This document shows, piece after piece, positions 8,459 through 17,498 of a stretch of 64,000 nucleotides of DNA. The number at the start of each line of letters is the position of its first letter. Position 1 is the stretch's first letter. Below the pieces are notes generated by a model. That model did not search any database. It was given only the letters and a program-made list of their open reading frames with translations, and was not told where the DNA came from. The stretch is from contig NZ_BJHV01000001.1 of NCBI RefSeq assembly GCF_005405925.1, forward strand, positions 8,122,001-8,186,000, read 5' to 3'. Made by a program: the position numbers and the translations under genes. The stretch is from Streptomyces antimycoticus (GTDB lineage Bacteria > Actinomycetota > Actinomycetes > Streptomycetales > Streptomycetaceae).

Positions 8459-9092
8459 GGATCACCACCAGCTCTTCCTTCGTCTCGCCCGGGGCGATCA
8501 GCCCCTGGGCCTCCAGCCAGGGCGCCTGCGCGCGCAGCACCGGCCCGAACGGGATCGTGCGGCGGTCGGCCACGGCCGCCCGCAGCCCGCTCTCCGTCAA
8601 CTGCGCCACGGTTCGCTCCGTCCCGCTCAGCGCCGAGTGCACCAGCAGCAGTACGCCGTCGGGGCGCAGCAACGGTGGCGCGTCCCGGCAGATCCGGTCG
8701 AGCAGCGCCCGCCCGTCGGCCCCGGCCCGCCAGGCCAGACCGCGGCCCCGGCGGGCCCGCCGCCCCGCCACCGGCACATAGGGCGGGTTGGCGACGATGA
8801 GATCGAATCCGTGGCCGGCCACCGGTGTCAGCAGGTCGCCGTGGAGGACCCGCACCGGCAGCCCCTTGAGGCGGGCCCGCAGCCAGGTGGCGCCCACGGC
8901 GAGCGGCGAGATGTCCACCGCGGTCACCTGGGCCGCACCGCGCCCGGCCGCGACGAGGGCCAGGGCCCCGCTGCCGGTCCCCACGTCCAGGACGGCCGTG
9001 CCTTTCGTGATGCGCTCCCGCAGCAACGCCTCGGCCAGCAGCCACGTGTCGTCCTGCGGCGCGTACACACCCGGCGGCGTCTTGAACACCAT
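8439..9092 (-). CDS. HemK2/MTQ2-like protein methyltransferase
   Basis: A 217-aa class I SAM-dependent methyltransferase. Motif I is VLDVGTGSG (34-42), and NPPY (102-105) marks the glutamine/adenine N-methyltransferase type. HemK2-like proteins methylate Gln or Lys on proteins such as release factors, but the actinobacterial substrate is not established. ATG at 9092 (MVFKTPPGVYAPQDD) agrees with the family start, although no clear ribosome site precedes it. It lies 58 bp after the corrected end of the CocE/NonD gene and overlaps the CDGSH gene downstream. Confidence 0.87.
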   Translation of the reverse strand: MVFKTPPGVYAPQDDTWLLAEALLRERITKGTAVLDVGTGSGALALVAAGRGAAQVTAVDISPLAVGATWLRARLKGLPVRVLHGDLLTPVAGHGFDLIVANPPYVPVAGRRARRGRGLAWRAGADGRALLDRICRDAPPLLRPDGVLLLVHSALSGTERTVAQLTESGLRAAVADRRTIPFGPVLRAQAPWLEAQGLIAPGETKEELVVIRAERRT

Positions 9093-9150
9093 CAGCGGCG
9101 AGTACCCGCACAGGGCCGTGGTGTGCGCGTACGGTGCGGTGGGAGGAGGG

Positions 9151-11189
9151 TCACAGACAGTCGCGGGGCAGTGTCTCGTTCCAGGTGCGCGAGAACACCC
9201 GCCGGTCGCCCTCGTAGCCGTCCAGCGTGGCATCGACGAAGAACTCGGTCTCGCTGGAGCGCAGCACCGTGCTCGTCACCACGCGTACGTCCCAGTCGTC
9301 GCGGTGGAAGCGCATGGTCCAGGTCGACTCGCCGCCGACCGAGGTGAAGTCGTCCGCGACCGCGGTGTAGCGCTCGTACGCCCGGCGGCCGACATCCATC
9401 CCGATGTCCTCGAAGCGCTGGGTGCCCGCGTCCTTGACGATCTCCAGCTCGGACCGGTAGCCGACCAGGTCGCGCTTGACGTCCCAGCGCTGCTCGCGGG
9501 GGTGAGCGCGGTGGTGGCGACGGGGGGCGTTCCCTCGGGCTCCCCGAACGGGCGCTGGGGCCGATCCTCGCCCGACGACGCCCGGCGCAGCGGCAGCGTG
9601 AGGGCGCTGGTGGCCTCGTACACGGTCAGCAGCGCGGGCCTCGGCGGGGGCCAGGCGAGCGGCCAGTACGACGTGGACAGCGACAGCCGGATGCGGTGAC
9701 CGGGCGGAAACGCCTGGGCCACCCCGTTGAGCCGGACACGGGCGCGGTAGCGCCGGCCGGGCTCCAGCGGCTCGGGGTCGCCGATGGTCTCGCGGTGGGC
9801 GACATTGAGCAGACCGTAGGTGACACGGGTGGCGCGGCCGTCCGGAGCCACATCGGAGAGCCGGGCGGCCACCATGGCCACCGGTTCATTGACCGACAGG
9901 TCCAGTTCGACGGAGGGCGAGCCGAGGATCTCCACCCGCTCGGTGAGCGGGTCGGTCTCGAACACCAGCGAACCGCCGTCCTCCTCCCGCTGGTCGTACG
10001 GCAGGTCCGGAGGCGCGTTGTAGGAGGCCCACTTGCCGGCGAACTGGCCGACGGACAGCGGCGATTGCACGGTCAGCGGCTCGCCCTGCGCCTCCTGCCC
10101 GGACGATGTGTCACCGGGGGCGCCGATGCGCCGGCCGGTCAGCGGGTGCACGGCGGGCTCGACGTTGGGGGAGGGCCACCGGGGCTCGGCGATCCAGCGG
10201 CCGGGCCGCTCCTCGTAGGCGGTGGACGGCGCCACGCTGTCCTGCATCCACGTCCACAGCATGGGCCCGTCCATGACGCCGTTGTCCACGCCCTTCAGCC
10301 AGTGGTCCCACCACCGCACCACCTCCTGGAGATAGCCGATGGCCGGGCCCGGCTCGCCCAGGTGCGGGTACTTGTGCGACCACGGGCCGATCAGCCCCCT
10401 GCGCGGTACGTCGAGCTGGCCGAGCAGCCGTGTCACGGCGTTGGAGTAGCCGTCCGCCCAGCCGCTGGAGGCCAGCACGGGGCACTGCACGGCCTGGTAG
10501 TCCTCGCACACCGAGGCATGCCGCCAGTAGTCGTCGCGGCGCTGGTGGCGCAGCCACTCCAGCACCCAGGGGCGGGCGTTCTCCAGCCGCTCGTGCCACA
10601 TCTCGCGCCAGCGCTCGCCGACCACCGCCGGATCCGGCGGACATGTGGCGTAGGCGAACATGGTGCCCGCCTCGGCGAGGTTGTCGGACAGCAGGGCACC
10701 GCCCATGTAGTGCATGTCATCGGCGTACCGGTCGTCGGTGAACGAGGCGATGACGATGGCGCGCAGGCTCGGCGGCCGCCGGGCGGCCACCTGCAGGGCG
10801 GCGAAGGCACCCCAGGAGATGCCCATCATGCCGGTGGCGCCATCACACCAGGGCTGCTCGGCGAGCCACGCCAGGATCTCCTCGGCGTCCGCCTGCTCCT
10901 GTCCCAGGTATTCGTCCGTCAGCACCCCCTCCGACTCCCCGGTGCCCCGCAGATCGACGCGGACACAGGCGTAGCCATGACCGGCGATGTACGGATGGTG
11001 GATGGAGTCGCGTACGGAGGTCAGATCCCGTTTCCGGTAGGGGATGTACTCCAGCACCGCGGGCACCGGCTCCTCGTCCGAGGACGTGGGACGCCAGATG
11101 CGCGCCGACAGGCGAATGCCGTCGGACATGGGGATCGTGACGTGTTCCTCTTCCTTTGTCGCGCACGGCAGATTGCTCACGAGGCGCAT
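9151..11189 (-). CDS. CocE/NonD family hydrolase (one apparent frameshift)
   Basis: An alpha/beta hydrolase of the X-Pro dipeptidyl-peptidase S15/cocaine esterase family. Ser125 in GISWGA, Asp246 in SSGWADG and His272 in GPWSHK form the triad. A C-terminal jelly-roll domain follows from about residue 390. As written the frame changes after TALTP and gives a Ser/Thr/Arg-rich tail ending at 9276. Adding one base to the five-G run at 9498-9502 restores a sensible ending (EQRWDVKRDLVGYRSELEIV to NETLPRDCL) at 9151, giving 679 aa. It hydrolyses esters or amides of unknown substrates. ATG at 11189 is the start and the stop of the ATP-grasp gene is 97 bp upstream, so the two probably form an operon. 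Confidence 0.85.
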
Positions 11190-11286
11190 AGGGCCGATCT
11201 GCTCCTTCCCTGGTGGCGGGGGTGCACGGGTGCCCACGGACGCCACCGGCACACCGGCCGTGTCCATGGGCGGTCGCACCCGGGGC

Positions 11287-12651
11287 TCAGCCCCGCTCCC
11301 TCTCCTGCTCGTTCTTCCGCTTCTCCTCCTGCCGGCCGCCGGGGGCGGTGGCGTCGAAGAGGCGGTTCAGGGCGGCGACACAGCGGTCGTACTTCTCGCG
11401 CAGGTCCTCCTCGCTGTCCCCGCCGGTGAAGATGTGGGCGAGTTCGAAGCTGTAGCTGTCCTGCTGGTCCATCCGCGACAGCCGCTGCCCCTCCTCGGGC
11501 ACCACATCGATCCGCACGCCCGGGATCTCGCGCTCGATCCGCTCGATCTCCTCGTCCACGGGGGCGTCGTGGACCACGCCGTCGGCGAACCACCGGTAGT
11601 ACCACTTGGCGGCCATCCGGTAGGGGCCGGCGCGGTACGGCAGGGCGGGGTCCTCGCCGAGGGCGAGGCTGAGCATGCAGTGGTGATTGGACACCCCGTC
11701 GACGTAGGCGAAGAGTTCGGCGTGCGACTGGGAGTGCCGGGGGTTGATCTCCAGGAGATTGATCTCGTCCGTCCCGGCGTCGTAGAAGTACTCGATGCTG
11801 AACGTCGCCCCGTCCATGCCGATCTGCCGCATGACCCGCCGGGAGACGTCATGCAGCCGCTGGATCACGGGCTCCGGCAGGGCCGAGGGGTACTGGTGGC
11901 GCAGGAAAGACGGGCTGTCGGGGTAGTCGATGGAGTCCAGCACGCCGTAGACGGTGACCTCGCCGTCGTGGACGTATCCCTCCACGGCGACCTGCACTCC
12001 GCTCAGCGATTCCTCCGCGAGGCACACCCGGCCGCCCACACCCTCCATCTCCGGGGGGAGTTCCAGCCGGTCGAGGACGGCCTCGAAGGGCTTGCCGACG
12101 CGGCCGATGCCCTCACGGATCTCGCCGACCGCCCTACGGAACTGCTCCTCGTCCTTGACGGAGAAGGCCAGCTCCGAGGAGTACGCGAGGGCCGGCTTGA
12201 GCCACATCGGGAAGCGGACACCCTCCGGTGGCTGTGGGTCCCGCGCCTCCAGATCCACCCGGCCGAACCGTGGGCACTCATCGATCACCTTCTGCTGCTC
12301 CAGCCGACTCCAGTATTTGTGCTCGCACTTGACCACCGACTCCAGACTCGTGCTGCGCGTGCCGTAGCGCTCGCTGAGAATCGGTATGAGTGTGCTCACC
12401 GGAAAGTCCCAGTAGCCGACGATCGCGTCGATGCTGCCCTCGAAGGCATCCAGCACAGCCTCCGCCTTGGCGAGGAGATCCGCCACGGACACCTCGCCGC
12501 TCTGCAGATCCTCGATGGTGAGCAGGCGGTGGAACCGGTACCGGTCGGCACCGGGGCCATTCTCCAGAACGGGCTCATTGGCCTCGTCCAGGCCGATCAC
12601 AAAGATGTTCTTCTCGGCCGTGTTCTTTTCGGCCGTGTTCTTCTCGTCCAC
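11287..12651 (-). CDS. ATP-grasp domain protein
   Basis: A 454-aa ATP-grasp ligase-like protein. The nucleotide-binding and metal motifs appear as FSIEYFYD and, with the catalytic acids, EINLLEINPRHSQSHAE. ATP-grasp enzymes form amide or thioester bonds through acyl-phosphates. This one has no biotin carboxylase or D-Ala ligase partner. GTG at 12651 has GGAGG 9 nt upstream. The first residues contain an in-frame 15-bp duplication (NTAEK twice). The C-terminus is charged (EEKRKNEQERERG). The CocE/NonD hydrolase follows, so a bond-making and a bond-breaking enzyme sit in one unit. The product is unknown. Confidence 0.85.
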   Translation of the reverse strand: MDEKNTAEKNTAEKNIFVIGLDEANEPVLENGPGADRYRFHRLLTIEDLQSGEVSVADLLAKAEAVLDAFEGSIDAIVGYWDFPVSTLIPILSERYGTRSTSLESVVKCEHKYWSRLEQQKVIDECPRFGRVDLEARDPQPPEGVRFPMWLKPALAYSSELAFSVKDEEQFRRAVGEIREGIGRVGKPFEAVLDRLELPPEMEGVGGRVCLAEESLSGVQVAVEGYVHDGEVTVYGVLDSIDYPDSPSFLRHQYPSALPEPVIQRLHDVSRRVMRQIGMDGATFSIEYFYDAGTDEINLLEINPRHSQSHAELFAYVDGVSNHHCMLSLALGEDPALPYRAGPYRMAAKWYYRWFADGVVHDAPVDEEIERIEREIPGVRIDVVPEEGQRLSRMDQQDSYSFELAHIFTGGDSEEDLREKYDRCVAALNRLFDATAPGGRQEEKRKNEQERERG

Positions 12652-12839
12652 TGGGTGGTCCCTCCCTGGTCCGTCGTTTTCCGGCGTCCTGAGTACCCTC
12701 CAGCGGGCGGCCAATCCCGATGTGAGGTGGCAGTCCGGATCGACTTCCTGCCGCCTCAAGGGGGGAGAGCTGTTACGGGGTGGTGGGTTCGTTTACGCTG
12801 TCGCTCGCTCGAACGGTGAGAGACGGGGTGACGGGGAGC

Positions 12840-15122
12840 ATGTCCCGATCGGACCATGGCCGACCGGCGATACCGCCTGTTGATGCGGGGGGACAACCGG
12901 GGTGGCCGATATCTCCGCCACCGCATAGCCCACTTGGGCATGCGGATCCTCCCCAGGCCGGCCCGTACCGGCTGGAGGCGATTCTGGGCGCGGGCGGGAT
13001 GGGCCGCGTCTACCTGGGGCGGACACCGGCCGGCAGCGCGGTGGCGGTCAAGGTCGTACACCGCGAATACGCGGGCGACGCGACGTTCCGCAAGCGCTTC
13101 GAGCAGGAGGTGGCGGCGGCCCGGCGGGTCCAGGGGCTGTACACCGTGCCGGTCGTGGACGCGGATCTGCGGGCCGATGAGCCCTGGCTGGCCACGGCCT
13201 ACGTGCCCGGGCCGTCCCTGCAGCACGCGGTCGCCGACAGCGGGCCGTTGGCGGCCGACGCGGCGCTGGGGCTGATCGCCAGGGTGGCGGAAGCCCTGCA
13301 GTCCATCCACGCCGCCGATGTGATCCACCGTGACCTGAAACCCTCCAACATCATCCTCACCGCCGAGGGCCCCAAGGTCATCGACTTCGGTATCGCCCGG
13401 GCCGCGGACGTCACCACGGTGACCGCTACCGGAATGCGCACCGGAACGCCCGCCTACATGGCGCCCGAATACATCAGGGGGCAGAACGTCACCGAGGCCG
13501 GTGATGTGTTCGCCCTCGGAGTCGTCGCCCACTTCGCCGCCACCGGACGGCTCGCCTTCGGCGGCGGCACCGACCACGGCGTGGTCTACCGCATCCTGGA
13601 ACAGGCCCCCGACCTCGACGGCTGCCCCGAGCCCCTCCGGGCCATCGCCGCGCGATGCCTGGAGAAGGACCCGGAGCGGCGGCCGACCCCCGCCGAGGTC
13701 ATCGAGCAGTGCCGCCAGGCCTCCACGGCGGGGATCGCCGACGCCCACCCACGCACCGTGGTGTCCCCGTCAGGGCCCGAGCGCGTGACACCCGGCCCGC
13801 TGGGCGCCCCTGGTTCGCCGGGCGCCCCCGGCTTGCCCGACGCCGAGACACGCACATCACGGTCGCCGCGCGGGTCCGGGCCCGCCGCCCCCGTACCGCC
13901 GCCGTCCGCTCTGGCCGCGCACGACCCGGCACGGGGCGCCGCCCCCGGCGGTCCCGCGACCCCACCGAGTGCGGACACCTCGCCGAACCCGCCGGTCCCG
14001 GACCCGCTCACCACGCCCGCGCCGGGGCTGCCCGTGCTGCTCAGCGGAGTCGGGATCCTCGTCCTCGCCGTCGTCCTGATCGCCTTCTACCTCCCCGGCT
14101 CTTCCCCCGACCGCGGCCCCAGCTACCCCTATCGCTCGTTCGAGCCGACGGCCGCTATCGGCCCCACCGGGCAGTCCAGGGACACCGAAGGCATGGCGTT
14201 CAGCCCGGATGGCAAGATGCTCGCCACGAACAGCGACGATGGCAAGGTGCGACTGTGGAATGTCGCCGACCGCAAGCCACGCGCCACCTTCATCCAACGC
14301 GACAGGGTCGGGAATGACGGGTTCGGGGGCCGCAGTGTGACGTTCAGCCCCGACGGCAAGCTTCTCGCGGCCACCAATATGACCGGTTGGCTGACCATGT
14401 GGGACGTGGCCGAGCGCCGGCAGGTTCGCTTCCTCGGCACCACGGTGGATGGCGGCGAAAGGGTGGCCTTCAGCCCGGATGGCAAGCTGTTCGCCACCGG
14501 CAGTCAGACCGGCTCGGTGAACCTGTTCGACACAGGCAGCCGCAAGGACGAGATACTCGCCTACTACGACCAGGAGGCCAACGTCACGGGCGTGGCCTTC
14601 AGCCCGGACGGCCGGACGCTGGCCTCCGCGAGCGACGACTCCGACAGCAACCTCACCCCGAAACACTCGGTGCGGCTGTGGGACGTGGCACACCGCGATC
14701 CGGAACCCTACGGCCAGGACGATCCACGGCTCACCATCTCCCCCGCGCAAGGAGTCCTGAGCCTGGCGTTCAGTCCGGACGGCAAGACCATCGCCACCGG
14801 CAGCTACGACGACAAGGTGCGGCTGTGGGATGCGAAGACCGGCCGTCAGCGCGCCACCCTCGGCGACTCCTACCAGGCGAGGGTCGACCACCTGGCGTTC
14901 AGTCCGGACGGCAAGACGCTCGCCGCCCCCGCCGGACGAGGACTGTTGCTGTGGAACGTGGCCACCCGCAAACCACGCGCCATCCTGTTGACCGGGGCGC
15001 AGGGGCCGGAGAGCACGGTCCGGGACGTGGCCTTCAGCCGGGACGGCCGCCTCATCGCGGGCAACGACGCCAAGCACCACAAGGTGTACCTGTGGAAGAA
15101 CCCTAAAGAGAGCGTGCGGTGA
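12840..15122 (+). CDS. Ser/Thr protein kinase with C-terminal WD40 propeller
   Basis: A 760-aa Hanks-type kinase. The glycine loop GAGGMGRVYLG is near 47, the VAVKVV lysine near 70, HRDLKPSN near 162, DFG near 182 and APE near 207. A Pro-rich linker (about 300-390) leads to one membrane helix (about 395-418). Outside the membrane are seven WD40 repeats (about 450-758), each carrying an FS(P/R)DG motif, enough for a closed beta-propeller. It should sense an extracellular ligand and phosphorylate cytoplasmic proteins. ATG at 12840 has GGGGAG just upstream. GTG at 12828 or 12816 is possible. It is divergent from the ATP-grasp gene with 188 bp between. Confidence 0.92.
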   Translation: MSRSDHGRPAIPPVDAGGQPGWPISPPPHSPLGHADPPQAGPYRLEAILGAGGMGRVYLGRTPAGSAVAVKVVHREYAGDATFRKRFEQEVAAARRVQGLYTVPVVDADLRADEPWLATAYVPGPSLQHAVADSGPLAADAALGLIARVAEALQSIHAADVIHRDLKPSNIILTAEGPKVIDFGIARAADVTTVTATGMRTGTPAYMAPEYIRGQNVTEAGDVFALGVVAHFAATGRLAFGGGTDHGVVYRILEQAPDLDGCPEPLRAIAARCLEKDPERRPTPAEVIEQCRQASTAGIADAHPRTVVSPSGPERVTPGPLGAPGSPGAPGLPDAETRTSRSPRGSGPAAPVPPPSALAAHDPARGAAPGGPATPPSADTSPNPPVPDPLTTPAPGLPVLLSGVGILVLAVVLIAFYLPGSSPDRGPSYPYRSFEPTAAIGPTGQSRDTEGMAFSPDGKMLATNSDDGKVRLWNVADRKPRATFIQRDRVGNDGFGGRSVTFSPDGKLLAATNMTGWLTMWDVAERRQVRFLGTTVDGGERVAFSPDGKLFATGSQTGSVNLFDTGSRKDEILAYYDQEANVTGVAFSPDGRTLASASDDSDSNLTPKHSVRLWDVAHRDPEPYGQDDPRLTISPAQGVLSLAFSPDGKTIATGSYDDKVRLWDAKTGRQRATLGDSYQARVDHLAFSPDGKTLAAPAGRGLLLWNVATRKPRAILLTGAQGPESTVRDVAFSRDGRLIAGNDAKHHKVYLWKNPKESVR

Positions 15123-15137
15123 AAGTCGCCGCGGCGG

Positions 15138-15177
15138 TTGACCCTGACGCAGGGGCAACCTCGCAGCATGGGCGGCA
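15138..15177 (+). promoter_or_regulatory. Candidate MerR-type promoter/operator, leaderless start
   Basis: TTGACC at 15138 serves as the -35 and CAGCAT at 15164-15169 as the -10, with a 20-bp spacer as MerR-activated promoters require. Between them TTGACCCT and AGGGGCAA form a dyad with one mismatch around GACGC. Transcription would begin at the ATG at 15177, giving a leaderless hydrolase mRNA. The MerR regulator is the next gene. Confidence 0.5.
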
Positions 15178-15983
15178 TGACGACGACGCGCCACTTCACG
15201 GTCCACCACGACGGCGTCACCATCCCGGTGTCCCGCGGCGGCCGCGGACGACCGCTGGTCCTGTGCCCCGGCCTCAACTCCACCCAGGCCGATCTGCATG
15301 AGCTGACCGGGCTGCTTCGACACGACCACGATGTGGTGACCTTCGACCTCAGGGGACATGGCCTCGCCTCGGCCGCCGACGGGTATTCCTTCGACGCTTT
15401 CCTGAGCGATCTCTTCGCCGTGCTGGCGGACCTGGAACGCCTCGACCTGCCCTCGCCGCCCGTGCTCGTCGGCTACTCGCTGGGCGCGGACCTGGCCGTG
15501 CACTATGCCGCCGAGCGTCCTGACGCCGTCGCCGGGCTCGTCCTCATCGACGGGGCGAACCCGCTGCCCGAACCGTTCATCACCGACGCCGACTTGGCGC
15601 AGTTCCGCGCCATGGCGGAGGATCCGGCGACGCGGCGGGAGATCGAGCAGGCCATGGGCACCGCGCGGCAGGTGCTGCTCACCGCCCGGCACGTCCTCGA
15701 CCTGCAGCTCGAGATGGATGTGGTGCGGTCCGCAATCCTCGACCGGTACCGGAAGATCGACTGCCCCATCCACATGATCATGTCGACGTCGATCGCCGGC
15801 GACAGCACCGAAGGGCGTGCGCCGCGGCACAACCGGCTCTGGCGTGCCGGTATCGACCGCCTCGTCCGCGAACGGCCGCACATCTCCACGTCCTGGCTCG
15901 ACGCGGACCACCGCCTGGCCCTCACCCACGCCCCCGACATCGCGGAGATCGTCCGAAGCGCACACCCCCGGCCCACGGGCTGA
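15177..15983 (+). CDS. Alpha/beta fold hydrolase, MerR-linked
   Basis: A 268-aa alpha/beta hydrolase with the nucleophile Ser101 in GYSLGAD, an oxyanion segment around CPGLNS and a C-terminal DADHRL histidine. No signal peptide is seen. The ATG at 15177 is preferred because the upstream MerR-type promoter would place the RNA start on it. ATG at 15168 and TTG at 15138 are in frame but overlap the promoter. The MerR regulator begins 31 bp downstream on the same strand, so this looks like an autoregulated resistance or detoxification pair. The substrate is unknown. Confidence 0.85.
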   Translation: MTTTRHFTVHHDGVTIPVSRGGRGRPLVLCPGLNSTQADLHELTGLLRHDHDVVTFDLRGHGLASAADGYSFDAFLSDLFAVLADLERLDLPSPPVLVGYSLGADLAVHYAAERPDAVAGLVLIDGANPLPEPFITDADLAQFRAMAEDPATRREIEQAMGTARQVLLTARHVLDLQLEMDVVRSAILDRYRKIDCPIHMIMSTSIAGDSTEGRAPRHNRLWRAGIDRLVRERPHISTSWLDADHRLALTHAPDIAEIVRSAHPRPTG

Positions 15984-16014
15984 CTTCGCGAGCGAGTCCG
16001 AGGAGACTGACCCG

Positions 16015-16851
16015 ATGCTGACCATCGGCGAGCTGGCGTCGTACGCCGGAGTGACGGTGCGCGCGGTGCGGCACTATCACGCCAAGGGGCTGCTGCCGGA
16101 GCCGGAGCGGGACCACTCCGGCTATCGGCGGTACGGCGCCGACGCCGTCGTCGAGCTGATCAGGATCCGGACCCTCGCCGAGGCCGGGGTCCCGCTGGCG
16201 CGCGTACGGGACCTGCTACGGGCCGACGGGGAGGAGTTCGCCGCGGCGGTCGCGGACATCGACAAGCGGCTGCGGGCCGAAATCCGGGAGCGGCAGCGGC
16301 ACCGCGAGCGCATCGCCCGCCTCGCCTCCGGGGACAGTCTGGCGCTGCCCCCGGAGGTGGTCGGGTTCCTCGACCGACTGCGGGCGCTCGGGGTCGACGA
16401 GCGGATCGTCCAGGTCGAACGCGACGGCTGGATCCCGCTGGCCGAGCACGCACCCGAGAGGGTCCCGGAGTGGATGGCACGCAAGCGGGAGCAGATCGCC
16501 GACCCCCGTTTCATCGCCTTCTATCTCACCCTGGGCCAGGCACTCGACCGCACCGACGACGATCCACGGCTGGTCGAACTGGCCGACCAACTGGCCGCCT
16601 ACCTCACGCAGATGGCCGAGGAGCGGGGCGAGGACTACATCGACGATGCCGACATCGAGCCACCGCTCGCCAAGGTGATGGACACCCTCGCCTTCGACAC
16701 CATGCCGTCGGCCCGCCGGCTGATCGAGTTGCTGAAGCAGCGGGGCTGGACCGGCTGGACCAAGCTCGAGCGGGTGGCCGCGCCACGCGACCGCGGTCGG
16801 GCAGCAAGCGGCCCGCCACGAATATCCGGTGGCGGGCCCGGCCGCCGGTGA
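16015..16851 (+). CDS. MerR family transcriptional regulator
   Basis: A 278-aa regulator. The N-terminal winged helix MLTIGELASYAGVTVRAVRHYH and the GYRRYG segment are typical MerR, followed by a dimerising coiled coil (about 75-110) and a C-terminal ligand domain of about 150 residues, longer than metal-sensing members, so a small organic ligand is likely. ATG at 16015 has GAGGAG 9 nt upstream. The last codons overlap a strong hairpin at 16810-16838. Its probable target is the promoter at 15138. Confidence 0.92.
   Translation: MLTIGELASYAGVTVRAVRHYHAKGLLPEPERDHSGYRRYGADAVVELIRIRTLAEAGVPLARVRDLLRADGEEFAAAVADIDKRLRAEIRERQRHRERIARLASGDSLALPPEVVGFLDRLRALGVDERIVQVERDGWIPLAEHAPERVPEWMARKREQIADPRFIAFYLTLGQALDRTDDDPRLVELADQLAAYLTQMAEERGEDYIDDADIEPPLAKVMDTLAFDTMPSARRLIELLKQRGWTGWTKLERVAAPRDRGRAASGPPRISGGGPGRR
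16810..16838 (+). terminator. 10-bp hairpin inside the merR 3' end
   Basis: GGCCCGCCAC at 16810-16819 pairs perfectly with 16829-16838 across a 9-nt loop. It lies within the last 14 codons of the MerR gene and 27 bp before the GNAT start, so it could end the hydrolase-merR transcript while still being translated. Confidence 0.5.
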
Positions 16852-16864
16852 TGAGGATCGCGGC

Positions 16865-17425
16865 ATGCATGTGTTCCTGGAGACCGAACGGCTCGTGCTG
16901 CGCCCGTTCACCGAGGCCGACGCCGACCACCTCTTCGCGCTGGACAGCGACCCCGACGTCATGCGCTTCCTCAACGGCGGCAAGCCGACGAGCCGCGAGA
17001 GGGTCCACGCCCAGATCCTGCCACGCCTTCTCCACGACCACCCGTGCTTCGGCACCCGCGGCTACTGGGCCGCCGAGGAGAAGGCCACCGGAACCTTCCT
17101 GGGCTGGTTCGAGTTCCGCCCCCTGGACGACCACAGCCCCGCCGTGGTGGAACTCGGCTACCGGCTGAACAAGGCCGCCTGGGGCAGGGGTTACGCCGCG
17201 GAAGGAGCGCGGGCCCTGATCCACAAGGGCTTCACGGACCTCGGGGTGGAGCGGGTCACCGCGGACACCATGGCGGTGAACACCCGCTCGCGGCGGGTGA
17301 TGGAGAAGGCGGGCCTGTCGTTCCTCCGGAACTTCACCGGGGACTGGCCGGAGGCGATCGAAGGCTCCGAGCACGGCGAAGTCGAGTACGAACTCACGCG
17401 GGCCGCCTGGGAGCAACGCCGATAG
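16865..17425 (+). CDS. GNAT family N-acetyltransferase
   Basis: A 186-aa acetyltransferase of the RimJ/RimL type. It opens LETERLVLRPFTEADA, has the acetyl-CoA loop NKAAWGRGYAAEGARAL and ends with the family motif VNTRSRRVMEKAGL. The ATG at 16865 has GAGG 8 nt upstream and begins 13 bp after the MerR stop. It transfers acetyl from acetyl-CoA to an amino group. Protein N-termini and small amines are both possible. The hairpin in merR may uncouple it from the preceding genes. Confidence 0.9.
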   Translation: MHVFLETERLVLRPFTEADADHLFALDSDPDVMRFLNGGKPTSRERVHAQILPRLLHDHPCFGTRGYWAAEEKATGTFLGWFEFRPLDDHSPAVVELGYRLNKAAWGRGYAAEGARALIHKGFTDLGVERVTADTMAVNTRSRRVMEKAGLSFLRNFTGDWPEAIEGSEHGEVEYELTRAAWEQRR

Positions 17426-17498
17426 CCGTCAGCTCCGCCGCGCAGACGCAGCCGGTCGGCCGCGCACATGCGGTCGGCCGATCGACGCGCAGGCCGGA

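Noticed and set aside
13857..16025. 722-codon minus-strand frame across the kinase and hydrolase genes
   Set aside because: Spans two clear plus-strand genes and shows only repeats that mirror the WD40 coding units.
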